DNA from: an uncultured SAR86 cluster bacterium
Lineage (GTDB): Bacteria > Pseudomonadota > Gammaproteobacteria > Magnimaribacterales > TMED112
Length of the DNA stretch: 64,000 nt
Direction of reading: 5' to 3'
NCBI GenBank assembly: GCA_902619265.1
Contig: CACNDL010000002.1
Coordinates: 134,505 to 198,504, forward strand
Position 1 is the first letter of the stretch, and the number at the start of each line of letters is the position of its first letter. The translations under genes and the position numbers were made by a program. This document shows, one piece after another, positions 27,033 through 36,498 of this stretch. Below the pieces are notes generated by a model. The model did no database searches, was not told the DNA's origin, and was given only the letters and a program-made list of their open reading frames with translations.

Positions 27033-28138
27033 TGAAGAATTTTATCAGAAGTATATTTATAGTTTTTACTCTAGTTTTTGTGTCTGCATGTGGCGGTGGT
27101 GGTGGTTCATCAGAAGAAATAAGCACCCCAGCCCCAACACCAGCTCCTACACCAGCACCGACTCCGGCTCCTACACCAGCTCCTACACCAGCACCGACTC
27201 CGGCACCAACACCAGCTCCAACGCCTGCTCCAACACCAGCTCCGACGCCAGCCCCAACACCTGAACCTGGCCCTACAAACTGTTCAGACTACGACAATAC
27301 TGGTAATACGAAATATTGCACTATGAATTCTGGCGGACTAGAACGAGAGTTTTTTCTCTACATACCTGATAACCTAATCAATTCTACTGAAATTTCGCCT
27401 CTTGTTATGAATTTTCATGGTGGAGATGGTTATGCTCAATATGAAATGGAATATACAGGTTTTCGGGAATTATCAGAAACGGAAGATTTTATTGCTGTTT
27501 ATCCGCAAGGAACTGTTGCAGAGGGTAAAGGATCAACCGGTTGGTTCACAGGAATAGGTTGCAACACATCAGATGATGTCTGTGATGTTGCTTTTATCTC
27601 GGAATTGATTGATGCATTAGTTTCAGATTACTACGTTGACCCAAATAGAGTATATGCTTCAGGGTTCTCAAATGGAGGATTCATGATTTATAGTTTGGCA
27701 TGTTATTTAAGTGATAAAGTTGCGGCGTTTGGACCTGTTGCAGGTTTAATGTATACCGAAGAATACGATAATTGTACTCCTCAAAGGCCATTACCAATTA
27801 TTCATATTCATGGAGAAATAGATAGTTCAATTCCAATAGGAGGAGGAGCTTATTCAGTCGGTTTCAACTCTGTTTTAGCTTATTGGAATAATTACAATCA
27901 ATGTAATGAAAGCACCACTATCAATGGAGATGATAATAATGGTGACGGATACGCCTGGACTGCTGAAATAAGAACAGAGTGTGCCAATAACGTAAGGCTA
28001 GCTTATTATCGATTAGAGGGAGTTGACCATGAGTGGCCCAATAGAGACGGTTTAGGATACGATTATGACATTGATGCTGCTTCCACTATCTGGGGTTTCA
28101 TGCAAGAATTTGATATAAATGGGGCTATCGCTGAATAA
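27032..28138 (+). CDS. Lipoprotein esterase, PHB-depolymerase/LpqC-like, with Pro-Thr stalk
   Basis: 368 residues. The lipobox ends SAC (Cys20), followed by GGGGG and a long Thr-Pro-Ala-Pro stalk (32-81). The catalytic domain (about 85-368) starts [17 protein letters not shown] and holds the nucleophile box GFSNGG and a late His in GVDHEWPN, the pattern of the esterase D/PHB-depolymerase (LpqC) family. It would cleave esters or polyesters outside the cell. Paired with a paralogue that begins 20 bp before its stop. Confidence 0.82.
   Translation: MKNFIRSIFIVFTLVFVSACGGGGGSSEEISTPAPTPAPTPAPTPAPTPAPTPAPTPAPTPAPTPAPTPAPTPAPTPEPGPTNCSDYDNTGNTKYCTMNSGGLEREFFLYIPDNLINSTEISPLVMNFHGGDGYAQYEMEYTGFRELSETEDFIAVYPQGTVAEGKGSTGWFTGIGCNTSDDVCDVAFISELIDALVSDYYVDPNRVYASGFSNGGFMIYSLACYLSDKVAAFGPVAGLMYTEEYDNCTPQRPLPIIHIHGEIDSSIPIGGGAYSVGFNSVLAYWNNYNQCNESTTINGDDNNGDGYAWTAEIRTECANNVRLAYYRLEGVDHEWPNRDGLGYDYDIDAASTIWGFMQEFDINGAIAE
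27125..27274 (+). repeat. Thr-Pro-Ala-Pro array with an internal 36-bp duplication
   Basis: Eleven 12-bp units encode Thr-Pro-Ala-Pro, then TPEPGP. Units 2-4 (27137-27172) and 5-7 (27173-27208) are near-identical copies of a 36-bp block, differing only in the last two codons, showing a recent block duplication. Synonymous variation among the other units indicates older expansion. The array is a surface stalk for the esterase. Confidence 0.85.
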
Positions 28139-29111
28139 ATTAACTAACTGTATCTTTTTTCTATCTCTTGTATTTTTATCTGGATGTGGAGGAGGTGGAG
28201 GAGGCTCTTCTGAAGATATCACATTGCCAATAATTACTCCGCCGCCGCCGCCAACAAATACTACGCCAATATGCTCAAATTCAAGCTATCCCAAAACTTT
28301 ATACTGCAGAGTTAAAAGACAAAATCTCGATAGAGAGTTTTTTGTCTACATTCCAGACGGAATAGATGATTCAACACCTGTACCGCTTTTATTTGGTTTG
28401 CATGGCTACACCAGCAGAGCCGTATGGTTTTTAGGTTACAGTGATTTTCAACCAATAGCAGATGAAGAAAAATTTATAATTATCTATCCACAAGGATCAA
28501 TACTTCAATCAACTGGACAAACGCATTGGAATGTTGGGGGATGGACAACCAGCAGCTCAACTGATGACGTTGATTTCATCTCAAGCTTAATAGACTGGTC
28601 TGCTGAAAATTATAATATTAATTTAAAAAGAGTATATTCAACTGGCATGTCAAATGGAGGTTATATGAGTTATCGACTTGCATGTGATCTTAGTTCTAAA
28701 ACCGCTGCTATAGCCTCTGTAACAGGTTCAATGACTCCTGAAACTTTTAGTACTTGCAGCCCTAATCATCCTACAGCTGTTTTGCAAATCCATGGAGATG
28801 TGGATGGGGTGGTTCCATATTATGGCAATTGGAGAAGCCGATCTATTCCAGATGTAATGAATTATTGGAAAGATTATAACGACTGCCAAATTGAAGATAT
28901 ATCAACTGTACCAGATGTGAATGAGGACGGTGATGGTGGTTTTTTCTTCTTGTATGATCAATGTTTAGCAGATATTCAATCAGAATTGTATTTAATGACT
29001 AATATGGGGCATGAGTGGCCAAGATTTAGCAATGGAAACGATATCAATGCTGCCCAAGTAATCTGGCAGTTTTTTAGCCAATATGATGTTGATGGCCGTA
29101 TAAATGAATAA
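28119..29111 (+). CDS. Lipoprotein esterase, PHB-depolymerase/LpqC-like, second copy
   Basis: 330 residues. Lipobox SGC (Cys23) and GGGGG, with a short poly-Pro linker instead of the long Thr-Pro stalk. The catalytic domain mirrors the first copy: [18 protein letters not shown], nucleophile box GMSNGG, late His in NMGHEWPRF. Secreted ester hydrolase of unknown specificity. It overlaps the first esterase by 20 bp and TspO by 8 bp, indicating one transcript. Confidence 0.82.
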   Translation: MGLSLNKLTNCIFFLSLVFLSGCGGGGGGSSEDITLPIITPPPPPTNTTPICSNSSYPKTLYCRVKRQNLDREFFVYIPDGIDDSTPVPLLFGLHGYTSRAVWFLGYSDFQPIADEEKFIIIYPQGSILQSTGQTHWNVGGWTTSSSTDDVDFISSLIDWSAENYNINLKRVYSTGMSNGGYMSYRLACDLSSKTAAIASVTGSMTPETFSTCSPNHPTAVLQIHGDVDGVVPYYGNWRSRSIPDVMNYWKDYNDCQIEDISTVPDVNEDGDGGFFFLYDQCLADIQSELYLMTNMGHEWPRFSNGNDINAAQVIWQFFSQYDVDGRINE

Positions 29112-29553
29112 TACTTTGGTCAAAAAATTAAGTTTACCTCTTATAACTTTTTTAATTGCTTGGATTGGTGGGCTTTCAACTATTTATTCTGACTGGACAT
29201 GGTACGAATCACTTAATAAGCCTTTTTTTAACCCTCCTAATTATTTATTTGGGATTGTTTGGCCAATTTTATACGTACTTATGGCTGTCGTAAGTTTTTT
29301 GCATGCGCAAAATATTTTTAAATTGTATCTGATGCAAATTATGTTAAATGGGTTATGGAGCTGGTTATTTTTTGTTTTTCAAAGTACTGCATTTGCTTTT
29401 TTGGACATCGTGCTTTTGATATTTTTGAATATATTGATATTGAAAAAACTTAGAGAAAATCAAGCCTGGATAAGCGTATTTCTTTATGTTCCATATGTAC
29501 TATGGATATGTTTTGCTTCTGTATTGAATCTTTCGATAATTATCCTTAATTAG
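29104..29553 (+). CDS. TspO/MBR family tryptophan-rich sensory protein
   Basis: 149 residues with five hydrophobic segments. The family motif is clear: WTWYESLNKPFFNPPNYLFG followed by WPILYVLMAVVSF. TspO binds porphyrins and acts in stress and tetrapyrrole regulation in other bacteria. It ends the hydrolase operon by overlap with the second esterase. A ferrochelatase gene elsewhere in the window (51.4 kb) is not adjacent. It overlaps the next gene by 4 bp convergently. Confidence 0.92.
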   Translation: MNNTLVKKLSLPLITFLIAWIGGLSTIYSDWTWYESLNKPFFNPPNYLFGIVWPILYVLMAVVSFLHAQNIFKLYLMQIMLNGLWSWLFFVFQSTAFAFLDIVLLIFLNILILKKLRENQAWISVFLYVPYVLWICFASVLNLSIIILN

Positions 29554-30692
29554 GTATTTTTAATTTCTTCATCAATTTTGTAGGACCAAATCTTTTCCAT
29601 CCGCATCTGTACAATGGGTAGATATTTTAGAAAAAAGTTTCTAAAAAAGATCACAATTGGATTATCAAGATGATAGATTTTTCCTTGAGTTTTAGATGAT
29701 GCTTGGACCATATTCTTACGTTTAAGTCTAATTTTTTCGTACTTAGCCTGTGTTTTAGAAAAGTCTTTTGAATAAGCCCCAACAAGCATTCCAAATGCAT
29801 AGCCATCTTCCAATGCCATGCATCCACCTTGACCAAGAAAGGGCACCATTGGATGAGCTGCGTCACCCAGTAAAGTAATGTTCTTAATGTAGATAGAACT
29901 TAAAACAGGCCTTACATAAATCCCCCATTTAAATATTTCATCGGATGAATTAAGCATTGAGAAAACGTCCTCATCAAACTCAGCGAAATCATTTAGTAGC
30001 TCTTTCTTTGAACCTTTAATTCGCCATGAACCATCCGTATTAGAACTATTCCTGACTACTGCTGTAAAACTGACTTCACCCTTGTTATTTATGGGGTAAC
30101 TTACTATGTGTTTACCTTTTCCAAAATGAAATTTTGCGTCGGATTGTTTTGCTTTTCCTATGCCTCGCCAAGCTTGATAACCGCTGTAAATTGCTGAACC
30201 ACTAAATGGAAAAAATTCATCTCTTATTGATGAGTTAATACCATCGCAGGCGAGAATATGACTTACCTCATATTCCTTTTTATTTGTAAAGGTGACTTTT
30301 AATTCTTGCTGATTTAAAGATTTATATTCATGACCAAATAAAAACTCACCGCCTAACTCTATATATTTTTGATATAGGTGTTGTAATAAATTATGCCTTG
30401 AGGAAGTAATGAATTTATTGGGACTTAAAATGTTTGAGATTTCTCTATTGTTTTGATGAAAAACAATGTTATTTGGAGCATAAGAAGTTTTTTTGAAATG
30501 ATCCTTTAATTTTAGTTTTTCCAAAACTCTCAGACCGTTGGGAGATATTGAAATACCGGCGCCATCAGTATTCAATGATTTTGACCTCTCAAAGACAACT
30601 GTTTTAATGCCTTGTTCTTGTAAAGTACAACCCGCGATTAATCCAGCAATACCGCCACCAACTATACCTATACTTGAAGAATAATCTGACAT
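29550..30692 (-). CDS. FAD-dependent aromatic-ring-type monooxygenase
   Basis: 380 residues. FAD binding GGGIAG near the N-terminus (GIVGGGIAGLIAGC), and the second FAD motif GDAAHPMVPFLGQGG at about residue 270-285. This fits group A flavoprotein monooxygenases (salicylate or 3-hydroxybenzoate hydroxylase, zeaxanthin epoxidase and kynurenine 3-monooxygenase relatives). NAD(P)H-driven hydroxylation of a small substrate is likely; the substrate is unknown. The GFA gene on the same strand ends 4 bp upstream of its start, and both are likely transcribed together. Confidence 0.85.
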   Translation of the reverse strand: MSDYSSSIGIVGGGIAGLIAGCTLQEQGIKTVVFERSKSLNTDGAGISISPNGLRVLEKLKLKDHFKKTSYAPNNIVFHQNNREISNILSPNKFITSSRHNLLQHLYQKYIELGGEFLFGHEYKSLNQQELKVTFTNKKEYEVSHILACDGINSSIRDEFFPFSGSAIYSGYQAWRGIGKAKQSDAKFHFGKGKHIVSYPINNKGEVSFTAVVRNSSNTDGSWRIKGSKKELLNDFAEFDEDVFSMLNSSDEIFKWGIYVRPVLSSIYIKNITLLGDAAHPMVPFLGQGGCMALEDGYAFGMLVGAYSKDFSKTQAKYEKIRLKRKNMVQASSKTQGKIYHLDNPIVIFFRNFFLKYLPIVQMRMEKIWSYKIDEEIKNT

Positions 30693-30696
30693 AAAT

Positions 30697-31140
30697 CTAC
30701 AAAGATTTTATAACGTTTTTTAAACTTGACAGCATATCTGGATTGCCCTCATAACATTTTAAGTCTTTGACTGGTGCATTCCATTCTTCCGCAGAATTAG
30801 AAAAAAAACTCGAATCAATTTTTAACCAGCTTGAGTCATCTAGAGTCCCTGCTTTTATGAACTTAAGCATGGGGAGTTCTTTGGCATAACTCATTACTCC
30901 CGATCCACAATTGCCACAAAAACCTCTTTTGATAGTTGAGCCCATTGAACCTTTAGACTCATAAAACTTTAAATCACCTTCAATCGTTAATTTTTTCGAT
31001 GGGATATATAGAATTGTTGCTTTTCCACAGCCTGTTGATCTTTGACAATCTTTACAATGACAATGATGAGCCGAAAGAACGTCTTCTTGATTAAAATGAT
31101 ATGTAATAAGGCCACATTGGCAACTTCCAGATTGCTTCAT
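30697..31140 (-). CDS. GFA-family zinc protein (formaldehyde-activating-type fold)
   Basis: 147 residues with the zinc-binding cysteines of the Gfa/CENP-V fold: CQCG (8-11), CHCKDCQR, and FCGNCGSG. The family name comes from a glutathione-dependent formaldehyde-activating enzyme, but most members have unknown substrates. It precedes the FAD monooxygenase in the same direction by 4 bp. The start ATG fits the family N-terminus. Confidence 0.9.
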   Translation of the reverse strand: MKQSGSCQCGLITYHFNQEDVLSAHHCHCKDCQRSTGCGKATILYIPSKKLTIEGDLKFYESKGSMGSTIKRGFCGNCGSGVMSYAKELPMLKFIKAGTLDDSSWLKIDSSFFSNSAEEWNAPVKDLKCYEGNPDMLSSLKNVIKSL

Positions 31141-31167
31141 TTTTCTAAAATTAGATTTAATTCTAGT

Positions 31168-31551
31168 TTATGATTTTTTCTTCGCGTGTGTAAGTGTGAC
31201 TTTCACATCTTTAAGCAAAAGGGCGGCGAAGCTTAATAATAGAATTGATCCAGCTTCAAAGACTAATTGTTCTGGCATAGAATCCTTACCTTGGAGAACA
31301 ATAAGTCTTGCTAGAGCTGTAATACCAATAAAAAGTGGATATATAACAGGTAAAACATGACTCCTAAAGTAGATAGCAACCATACCAAGAACCTCTGCAT
31401 AAATAAACATCAATAAAAGATCAGCAAGAGTAATAGTTCCTCTTTGGTATACGTCAAAGAGCTCAAAGCCAACTGCTCCAAGGGTCATCAGGGCTATTAT
31501 AGAAAGTATAAAATCCTCGAGATACTCAAAAAGCCTATTTATTCTGTTCAT
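31168..31551 (-). CDS. PsiE-like membrane protein
   Basis: 127 residues with four hydrophobic segments. The pattern, including the segments TLADLLLMFIYAEVLGMVAIYF and RSHVLPVIYPLFIGITALARL, is that of phosphate-starvation-inducible PsiE. The role is not defined in any organism I know; the name comes from regulation. No Pho-box was identified upstream. Confidence 0.85.
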   Translation of the reverse strand: MNRINRLFEYLEDFILSIIALMTLGAVGFELFDVYQRGTITLADLLLMFIYAEVLGMVAIYFRSHVLPVIYPLFIGITALARLIVLQGKDSMPEQLVFEAGSILLLSFAALLLKDVKVTLTHAKKKS

Positions 31552-31583
31552 AAAAATTTATATAGGGATGAATAAGAAAGTTT

Positions 31584-31784
31584 CTAGTTTTTACTATGAG
31601 GTGGTAATTTTGCTTCTACAAACCACTCATGTTTTCTTTTTACTGGGTTAAATTTTTTAATTTTAAGTTTTTCGTTTTCCTGAATAAACTTCTTAGTTTT
31701 AACAACTGTGTAATGGTATGTGTGGCTGTCTCTTGTCTCGCCTTCTGGAATTAGATAAACCTTTTGTTGTTTGTTTGCTGCCAT
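31584..31784 (-). CDS. rpmG: 50S ribosomal protein L33
   Basis: 66 residues. The core HYTVVKTKK, then EKLKIKKFNPVKRKHEWF and VEAKL matches L33 (E. coli: FYTTTKN ... [20 protein letters not shown]). It lacks the cysteine pairs of zinc-binding L33, so it is the Cys-free form. It is about 11 residues longer than E. coli L33 and carries an insertion in the first loop (SHTYHYT region). In Gammaproteobacteria rpmG usually follows rpmB; here it stands alone, divergent from ridA-gcv, on the same strand as psiE. Confidence 0.85.
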   Translation of the reverse strand: MAANKQQKVYLIPEGETRDSHTYHYTVVKTKKFIQENEKLKIKKFNPVKRKHEWFVEAKLPPHSKN

Positions 31785-31829
31785 AAATGCGTACTGTACA
31801 ATAAAGATTATATTTTTTCACTAGTTTTT

Positions 31830-32195
31830 ATGAAATATAAAACAATTAACTCAGATAAATTCAATACGCCTTACTCAGATGCAATTGAAATCGGTGACAT
31901 AGTCGAATTCTCTGGCATGTTGGGAAATACTGAAAATGGTCTAGTTGATGGAGGTTTTGAGAGCGAGCTCCATCAGATATTTCACAATTTAAAAGATGGT
32001 TTAGATTATTACAGTTTAAATTTATCAAATATCACAAAAGTAAAAATTTTCTTGAGTGATATTGATGATATGCCAAAGCTTAACGAAATTTACATGACTT
32101 ATTTTCAGAAACCTCTACCCATAAGAACAACTTTTGCAGTTGCTGCGTTGCCGTTTGGTGCCAAAGTAGAAATTGAATTCTCTGCAAAAAAATGA
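31830..32195 (+). CDS. ridA: RidA family enamine/imine deaminase
   Basis: 121 residues from ATG 31830; a longer start at 31764 would run into the rpmG start region and add a Cys-rich, unlike-family segment. The YjgF motifs are seen: GDIVEFSGMLG, the central FHNLKDGLDYYSLNLSNITK, PIRTTFAVAALPFGAKVEIE with the Arg that binds the carboxylate. RidA hydrolyses reactive 2-aminoacrylate and protects PLP enzymes. It overlaps gcvT by 4 bp, so it is the first gene of the glycine cleavage operon. Confidence 0.9.
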   Translation: MKYKTINSDKFNTPYSDAIEIGDIVEFSGMLGNTENGLVDGGFESELHQIFHNLKDGLDYYSLNLSNITKVKIFLSDIDDMPKLNEIYMTYFQKPLPIRTTFAVAALPFGAKVEIEFSAKK

Positions 32196-33235
32196 ACAAA
32201 ACCTATCTAAATGATTTTCATCAGAGAAATAACGGCCATTTAGTTGATTTTGCTGGCTGGGAAATGCCAATTAACTATGGGTCTCAAATAAATGAACATA
32301 ATACAGTAAGAGCTGATGTTGGTATTTTTGACGTATCGCATATGGCTGTTTTCGACTTTTATGGCAGCAATCAAGTTGAATTTCTTAAATATTTGATACC
32401 AAATGACGTAACTAAAATTTTACATACTAAAAGGGCATTGTACTCACCTTTATTGAACGAAGAAGGAGGGATACTCGATGACTTAATTGTTTACCACTTA
32501 GGCAACGAAAATTTTAGAATCATTTCTAATTGTGGCACGAGAGAGCAAAACTATGCTTGTTTCCAAAAAGTCGCTTCAGAGTTTGACGTTCAGATTGATT
32601 TTAAATCAGATGCTTCGATAATCGCCTTGCAAGGACCTAACTCCATGAAGAATTTATCGAGTTTGTATGACATAAAATTAGAAAAATTCCATCTTTATCA
32701 AGATGAAGAGGTCATGATCGCAAGAACTGGATATACAGGTGAGTTGGGTGTTGAAATTATATCTGATGCTAATAAAGGGTTAGAGATCTGGAATTATTTT
32801 ATCTCAAAAGGTATTCAACCAATTGGTCTAGCTGCAAGAGATACTCTAAGACTTGAGGCAGGCTTCAATCTATATGGTTCAGACATGACGGTTGAGAACA
32901 ATCCTTATGATTCAAATCTTGAATGGACAGTAGATCAAAGCGAACAAGATAGAGATTACATAGGTAAAAAAGCTCTAAAACACTTACAGGACACAAAGAA
33001 TCGTCTTGTTGGTTTCTATACAGATGCAAGAGGTGTTCTAAGATCTGGCACGAAAGTTTCTTTTGAAGGAGGTGAGGGTGTGATTACCAGTGGAACTTGG
33101 AGCCCAACATTCAAAAAGAATATAGGTTTTTGCAGAGTAACAAAAAATTTTCCAAAAATTGGTAAATCAATTTTGAGAGATAAAGAGATTAATTTACATT
33201 TTTGTGAGACAAATTTTTTAAAATATTTAAAATAA
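32192..33235 (+). CDS. gcvT: Glycine cleavage system T protein (aminomethyltransferase)
   Basis: 347 residues. The N-terminal [45 protein letters not shown] and [12 protein letters not shown] segments are diagnostic for GcvT. It transfers the methylene from lipoylated GcvH to tetrahydrofolate, releasing ammonia. The start overlaps ridA (ATGA) and the stop is 4 bp before gcvH. Length is slightly below E. coli GcvT (364 aa). Confidence 0.96.
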   Translation: MNKTYLNDFHQRNNGHLVDFAGWEMPINYGSQINEHNTVRADVGIFDVSHMAVFDFYGSNQVEFLKYLIPNDVTKILHTKRALYSPLLNEEGGILDDLIVYHLGNENFRIISNCGTREQNYACFQKVASEFDVQIDFKSDASIIALQGPNSMKNLSSLYDIKLEKFHLYQDEEVMIARTGYTGELGVEIISDANKGLEIWNYFISKGIQPIGLAARDTLRLEAGFNLYGSDMTVENNPYDSNLEWTVDQSEQDRDYIGKKALKHLQDTKNRLVGFYTDARGVLRSGTKVSFEGGEGVITSGTWSPTFKKNIGFCRVTKNFPKIGKSILRDKEINLHFCETNFLKYLK

Positions 33236-33239
33236 ATCC

Positions 33240-33626
33240 ATGGCTGAAGTACCAAGCAATCTTAAATTTTTAGAATCTCATGAGTGGGCTAGACTTGAGG
33301 AAGATGGGACTGTTACTGTAGGCATATCCGACCATGCCCAAGAGCTGTTGGGTGATATAGTTTTTGTGGAATTACCAGACATTGGTAAAGAAGTTACCCA
33401 GAGCGGTGATACTGCGATAGTAGAGTCTGTCAAAGCTGCCTCAGATGTGTACTCACCCTTAAGTGGTGAAATAACCGAAATCAATGAGGCTTTGATAGAT
33501 AATCCCGAAATTATTAATACTTCTCCCTATGAAAGCGGTTGGTTTTTCAAAATTAAGCCGCAAGATATAAGTGAAATGGATAAACTTTTAGATGCTCAAG
33601 CATATGAAAGTTCAAGTGAAAGCTAA
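33240..33626 (+). CDS. gcvH: Glycine cleavage system H protein
   Basis: 128 residues, normal length. The lipoyl-attachment segment ESVKAASD gives Lys65 as the lipoylated residue, and the preceding [16 protein letters not shown] is typical. It carries the aminomethyl group between GcvP and GcvT. Between gcvT (4 bp) and gcvP (14 bp). Confidence 0.97.
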   Translation: MAEVPSNLKFLESHEWARLEEDGTVTVGISDHAQELLGDIVFVELPDIGKEVTQSGDTAIVESVKAASDVYSPLSGEITEINEALIDNPEIINTSPYESGWFFKIKPQDISEMDKLLDAQAYESSSES

Positions 33627-33640
33627 CACTTTCATTAATT

Positions 33641-36454
33641 ATGACAAATAAAACACAAGATTTTTCAAAGCGACATATTGGTCTAAAGGACACAGACGTT
33701 GAACACATTTTACATGATCTTGGCTATCAGAATGTCGATACTTTTTTTAAAGAGCTCGTTCCAGATTCAATATTTAACTTAGATAATCTGGACCTACCTG
33801 AACCACTAGATGAGCCGTCGGCTTTGAAGAAATTAAAATCAATCTCAAAGAAAAATCAGGTATTTAAGAGTTTTATAGGACAAGGCTATTACAACTGTAA
33901 TGTTCCAGGTGTCATTAAAAGAAATGTTTTTGAAAATCCGGGTTGGTATACATCATACACTCCTTATCAACCAGAAATAGCTCAGGGAAGACTAGAGGCT
34001 TTAATGAATTATCAAACTATGGTTACGGATTTAACAGGTATGGATATTTCTAACGCATCTCTTTTGGACGAACCTACTGCAGCTGCGGAAGCCATGATGC
34101 TAGCCAATCGAGTATCAAAATCAAAATCAAATAAGTTTTTTATTCATGAGAGTAGCTTTGCGCAAACAATAGCCATCATGCAAAGTAGAGCTAAACCTCT
34201 TGGTATTGAAATTCATATTGGCGATTCAATAGACGAGGATAGTGAATATTTTGGCTGCTATTACCAATATCCAAATGCAAATGGTGGCATTGCTGATATG
34301 ACTGAAGTAGCTCAACAAATACATGAAAAAAATGGGTTGTTTATTGTTGGTACAGATTTACTTGCACTAACACTGATAAAAGCACCAGGAGAATTTGACG
34401 CAGATATTGTTATTGGCTCGGCCCAAAGATTTGGTGTACCAATGGGCTTCGGTGGCCCACATGCAGGATTTATAGCGGTTAAAGACGCATTCAAAAGATC
34501 ACTACCTGGAAGACTAATTGGACTCACACAGGATCAACAGGGCAGGCCATGCTATAGGTTGGCACTTCAAACAAGAGAACAACACATCAGAAGAGAAAAA
34601 GCTACAAGTAATATATGTACTGCTCAAGCACTTCTAGCAATAATGTCCAGTTTTTATGCTATATACCATGGTCCCGATGGTCTTAAGGAGATTGCCTTGA
34701 GAGTGCATCAAAAAGCAAAAGTAGTAGCTCATAATTTAACTGCAAATGGCTTTAAATTAGTTGAAAATACTTTTTTTGATACCTTAGTAATAGAGGTTAC
34801 TGATGCTAATCCGATTCATAAAAAAGCATCGGAGCACAAATTTAATTTCAGAAAAATTTCTAACAATCTTATTGGTCTTAGTTTTGATGAAACTACCACA
34901 GATGAAGACGTAAAAACCATTCTAAATATCTTTAGCGAAAATACTTCAATGTCAAAAAATGTTGATGATGTTGTACCTGATGGCTTGATACGTAAATCGC
35001 TATACCTTACCCACGAAGTTTTCAATTCATATCACTCCGAAACACAGATTCTGAGGTACATTAGAAGTTTAGCGGACAAAGATATTGCACTCGATAGATC
35101 TATGATTCCTTTAGGCTCATGCACAATGAAGCTTAATGCCACTTCAGAGATGATACCTGTTGGCTGGAATGGTTTCGCAAATATTCATCCTCATGCACCT
35201 GAGGAGCAAGTTCAAGGTTACTTACAATTGATAGACGATCTAGAAAAATGGTTGTCTAATATTACGGGCTACAAGGCAATATCTTTGCAACCTAATGCAG
35301 GTTCTCAAGGAGAATATGCAGGTTTACTGGCGATTGATAATTATCACAAGGCCAACAAAGATTTTGAGAGGGATATATGTTTAATTCCTGAATCAGCACA
35401 TGGGACAAATCCCGCTTCTGCACAAATGGTAGGTTATGAAGTTGTTGTCATAGATTGCGATGAAAACGGTGACATTGATATGGCTGATTTAGAAAAAAAG
35501 GCTGCTACTCATTCAAACAAAATAGCAGCAATGATGATCACTTACCCATCGACCCATGGGGTCTTTGAGGAACGAGTAAAAGATGTTTGTGAATTAATCC
35601 ATGGTTATGGTGGCTTCATATACATTGATGGTGCCAATTTTAATGCAATGGTTGGGATGTGTTATCCAGGACAATTTGGGGGAGATGTATCTCATTTAAA
35701 CCTGCATAAAACGTTTTGTATCCCTCATGGTGGTGGAGGACCTGGTGTAGGCCCAATAGGTGTAGTGGAAAAGCTGCAACCTTTCTTACCTAAAGATCCA
35801 TTAGATGCTGAGGCTGATGGTTATGCTATCTCAGGCACAAAATATGGAAGCGCAAGTATTCTACCTATAAGTTGGATGTATATTGCAATGATGGGACAGA
35901 ATTCTCTAAGAAAGGCTACTCAAGCAGCAATTTTAAGTACAAACTACTTGGCTAAGAGGCTTGGAGAACATTATAAAATTTTATATACCGGTAAAAATAA
36001 CCTTGTCGCTCATGAATGCATAATCGATGTTAGACCATTTAAAGAATCATGCGGAATTGAAGCAGAAGATATTGCCAAAAGACTCATAGATTATGGTTTT
36101 CACGCTCCTACTATGTCGTGGCCTGTGGCTGGCACTCTCATGATTGAGCCTACTGAAAGTGAATCACTTGAAGAACTCAATAGGTTTTGTGAGGCTATGA
36201 TTGGCATCAGAGAAGAGATCAGAGCGATTGAAGAAGGCAGATCCTCTCAAGAAAATAATCCTCTCAAAAACGCACCGCACTGCGTAGATACTTTAATTGA
36301 AGAATGGACGTATCCTTATAGTAAAAAAGAAGCTTATTATCCAAATAATCAAATTAAACACCAAAAATACTGGCCTCCTGTTGGTAGAGTGGATAATGTT
36401 TACGGTGATAGAAATTTAGTTTGCACTTGTCCAAGTATTAAAGAGTTTAAATAA
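33641..36454 (+). CDS. gcvP: Glycine dehydrogenase (decarboxylating), single-chain P protein
   Basis: 937 residues, the fused alpha2-type P protein as in E. coli (957 aa). The PLP lysine is Lys690 in HLNLHKTFCIPHGGGGPG, and the GGGGPG loop follows as expected. The N-terminal half (inactive copy) begins RHIGLKDTDVEHIL. It decarboxylates glycine and loads the aminomethyl group on GcvH. Last gene of the ridA-gcvTHP transcript. Confidence 0.97.
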   Translation: MTNKTQDFSKRHIGLKDTDVEHILHDLGYQNVDTFFKELVPDSIFNLDNLDLPEPLDEPSALKKLKSISKKNQVFKSFIGQGYYNCNVPGVIKRNVFENPGWYTSYTPYQPEIAQGRLEALMNYQTMVTDLTGMDISNASLLDEPTAAAEAMMLANRVSKSKSNKFFIHESSFAQTIAIMQSRAKPLGIEIHIGDSIDEDSEYFGCYYQYPNANGGIADMTEVAQQIHEKNGLFIVGTDLLALTLIKAPGEFDADIVIGSAQRFGVPMGFGGPHAGFIAVKDAFKRSLPGRLIGLTQDQQGRPCYRLALQTREQHIRREKATSNICTAQALLAIMSSFYAIYHGPDGLKEIALRVHQKAKVVAHNLTANGFKLVENTFFDTLVIEVTDANPIHKKASEHKFNFRKISNNLIGLSFDETTTDEDVKTILNIFSENTSMSKNVDDVVPDGLIRKSLYLTHEVFNSYHSETQILRYIRSLADKDIALDRSMIPLGSCTMKLNATSEMIPVGWNGFANIHPHAPEEQVQGYLQLIDDLEKWLSNITGYKAISLQPNAGSQGEYAGLLAIDNYHKANKDFERDICLIPESAHGTNPASAQMVGYEVVVIDCDENGDIDMADLEKKAATHSNKIAAMMITYPSTHGVFEERVKDVCELIHGYGGFIYIDGANFNAMVGMCYPGQFGGDVSHLNLHKTFCIPHGGGGPGVGPIGVVEKLQPFLPKDPLDAEADGYAISGTKYGSASILPISWMYIAMMGQNSLRKATQAAILSTNYLAKRLGEHYKILYTGKNNLVAHECIIDVRPFKESCGIEAEDIAKRLIDYGFHAPTMSWPVAGTLMIEPTESESLEELNRFCEAMIGIREEIRAIEEGRSSQENNPLKNAPHCVDTLIEEWTYPYSKKEAYYPNNQIKHQKYWPPVGRVDNVYGDRNLVCTCPSIKEFK

Positions 36455-36498
36455 ACTTTCTTTTTTGAATTAATCTGTTAATATTCATCTCCAATTTT

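Noticed and set aside
27025-27264. Open frame over the Thr-Pro repeat encoding Thr/Ser-rich peptide
   Set aside because: It is a shifted reading of the Pro-Thr-Ala array of the esterase gene; the repeat keeps alternative frames open without independent start or family.
31785-31829. Glycine riboswitch ahead of ridA-gcvTHP
   Set aside because: Only about 45 bp separate rpmG and ridA, too short for a tandem or single glycine aptamer, and no core motif is visible.
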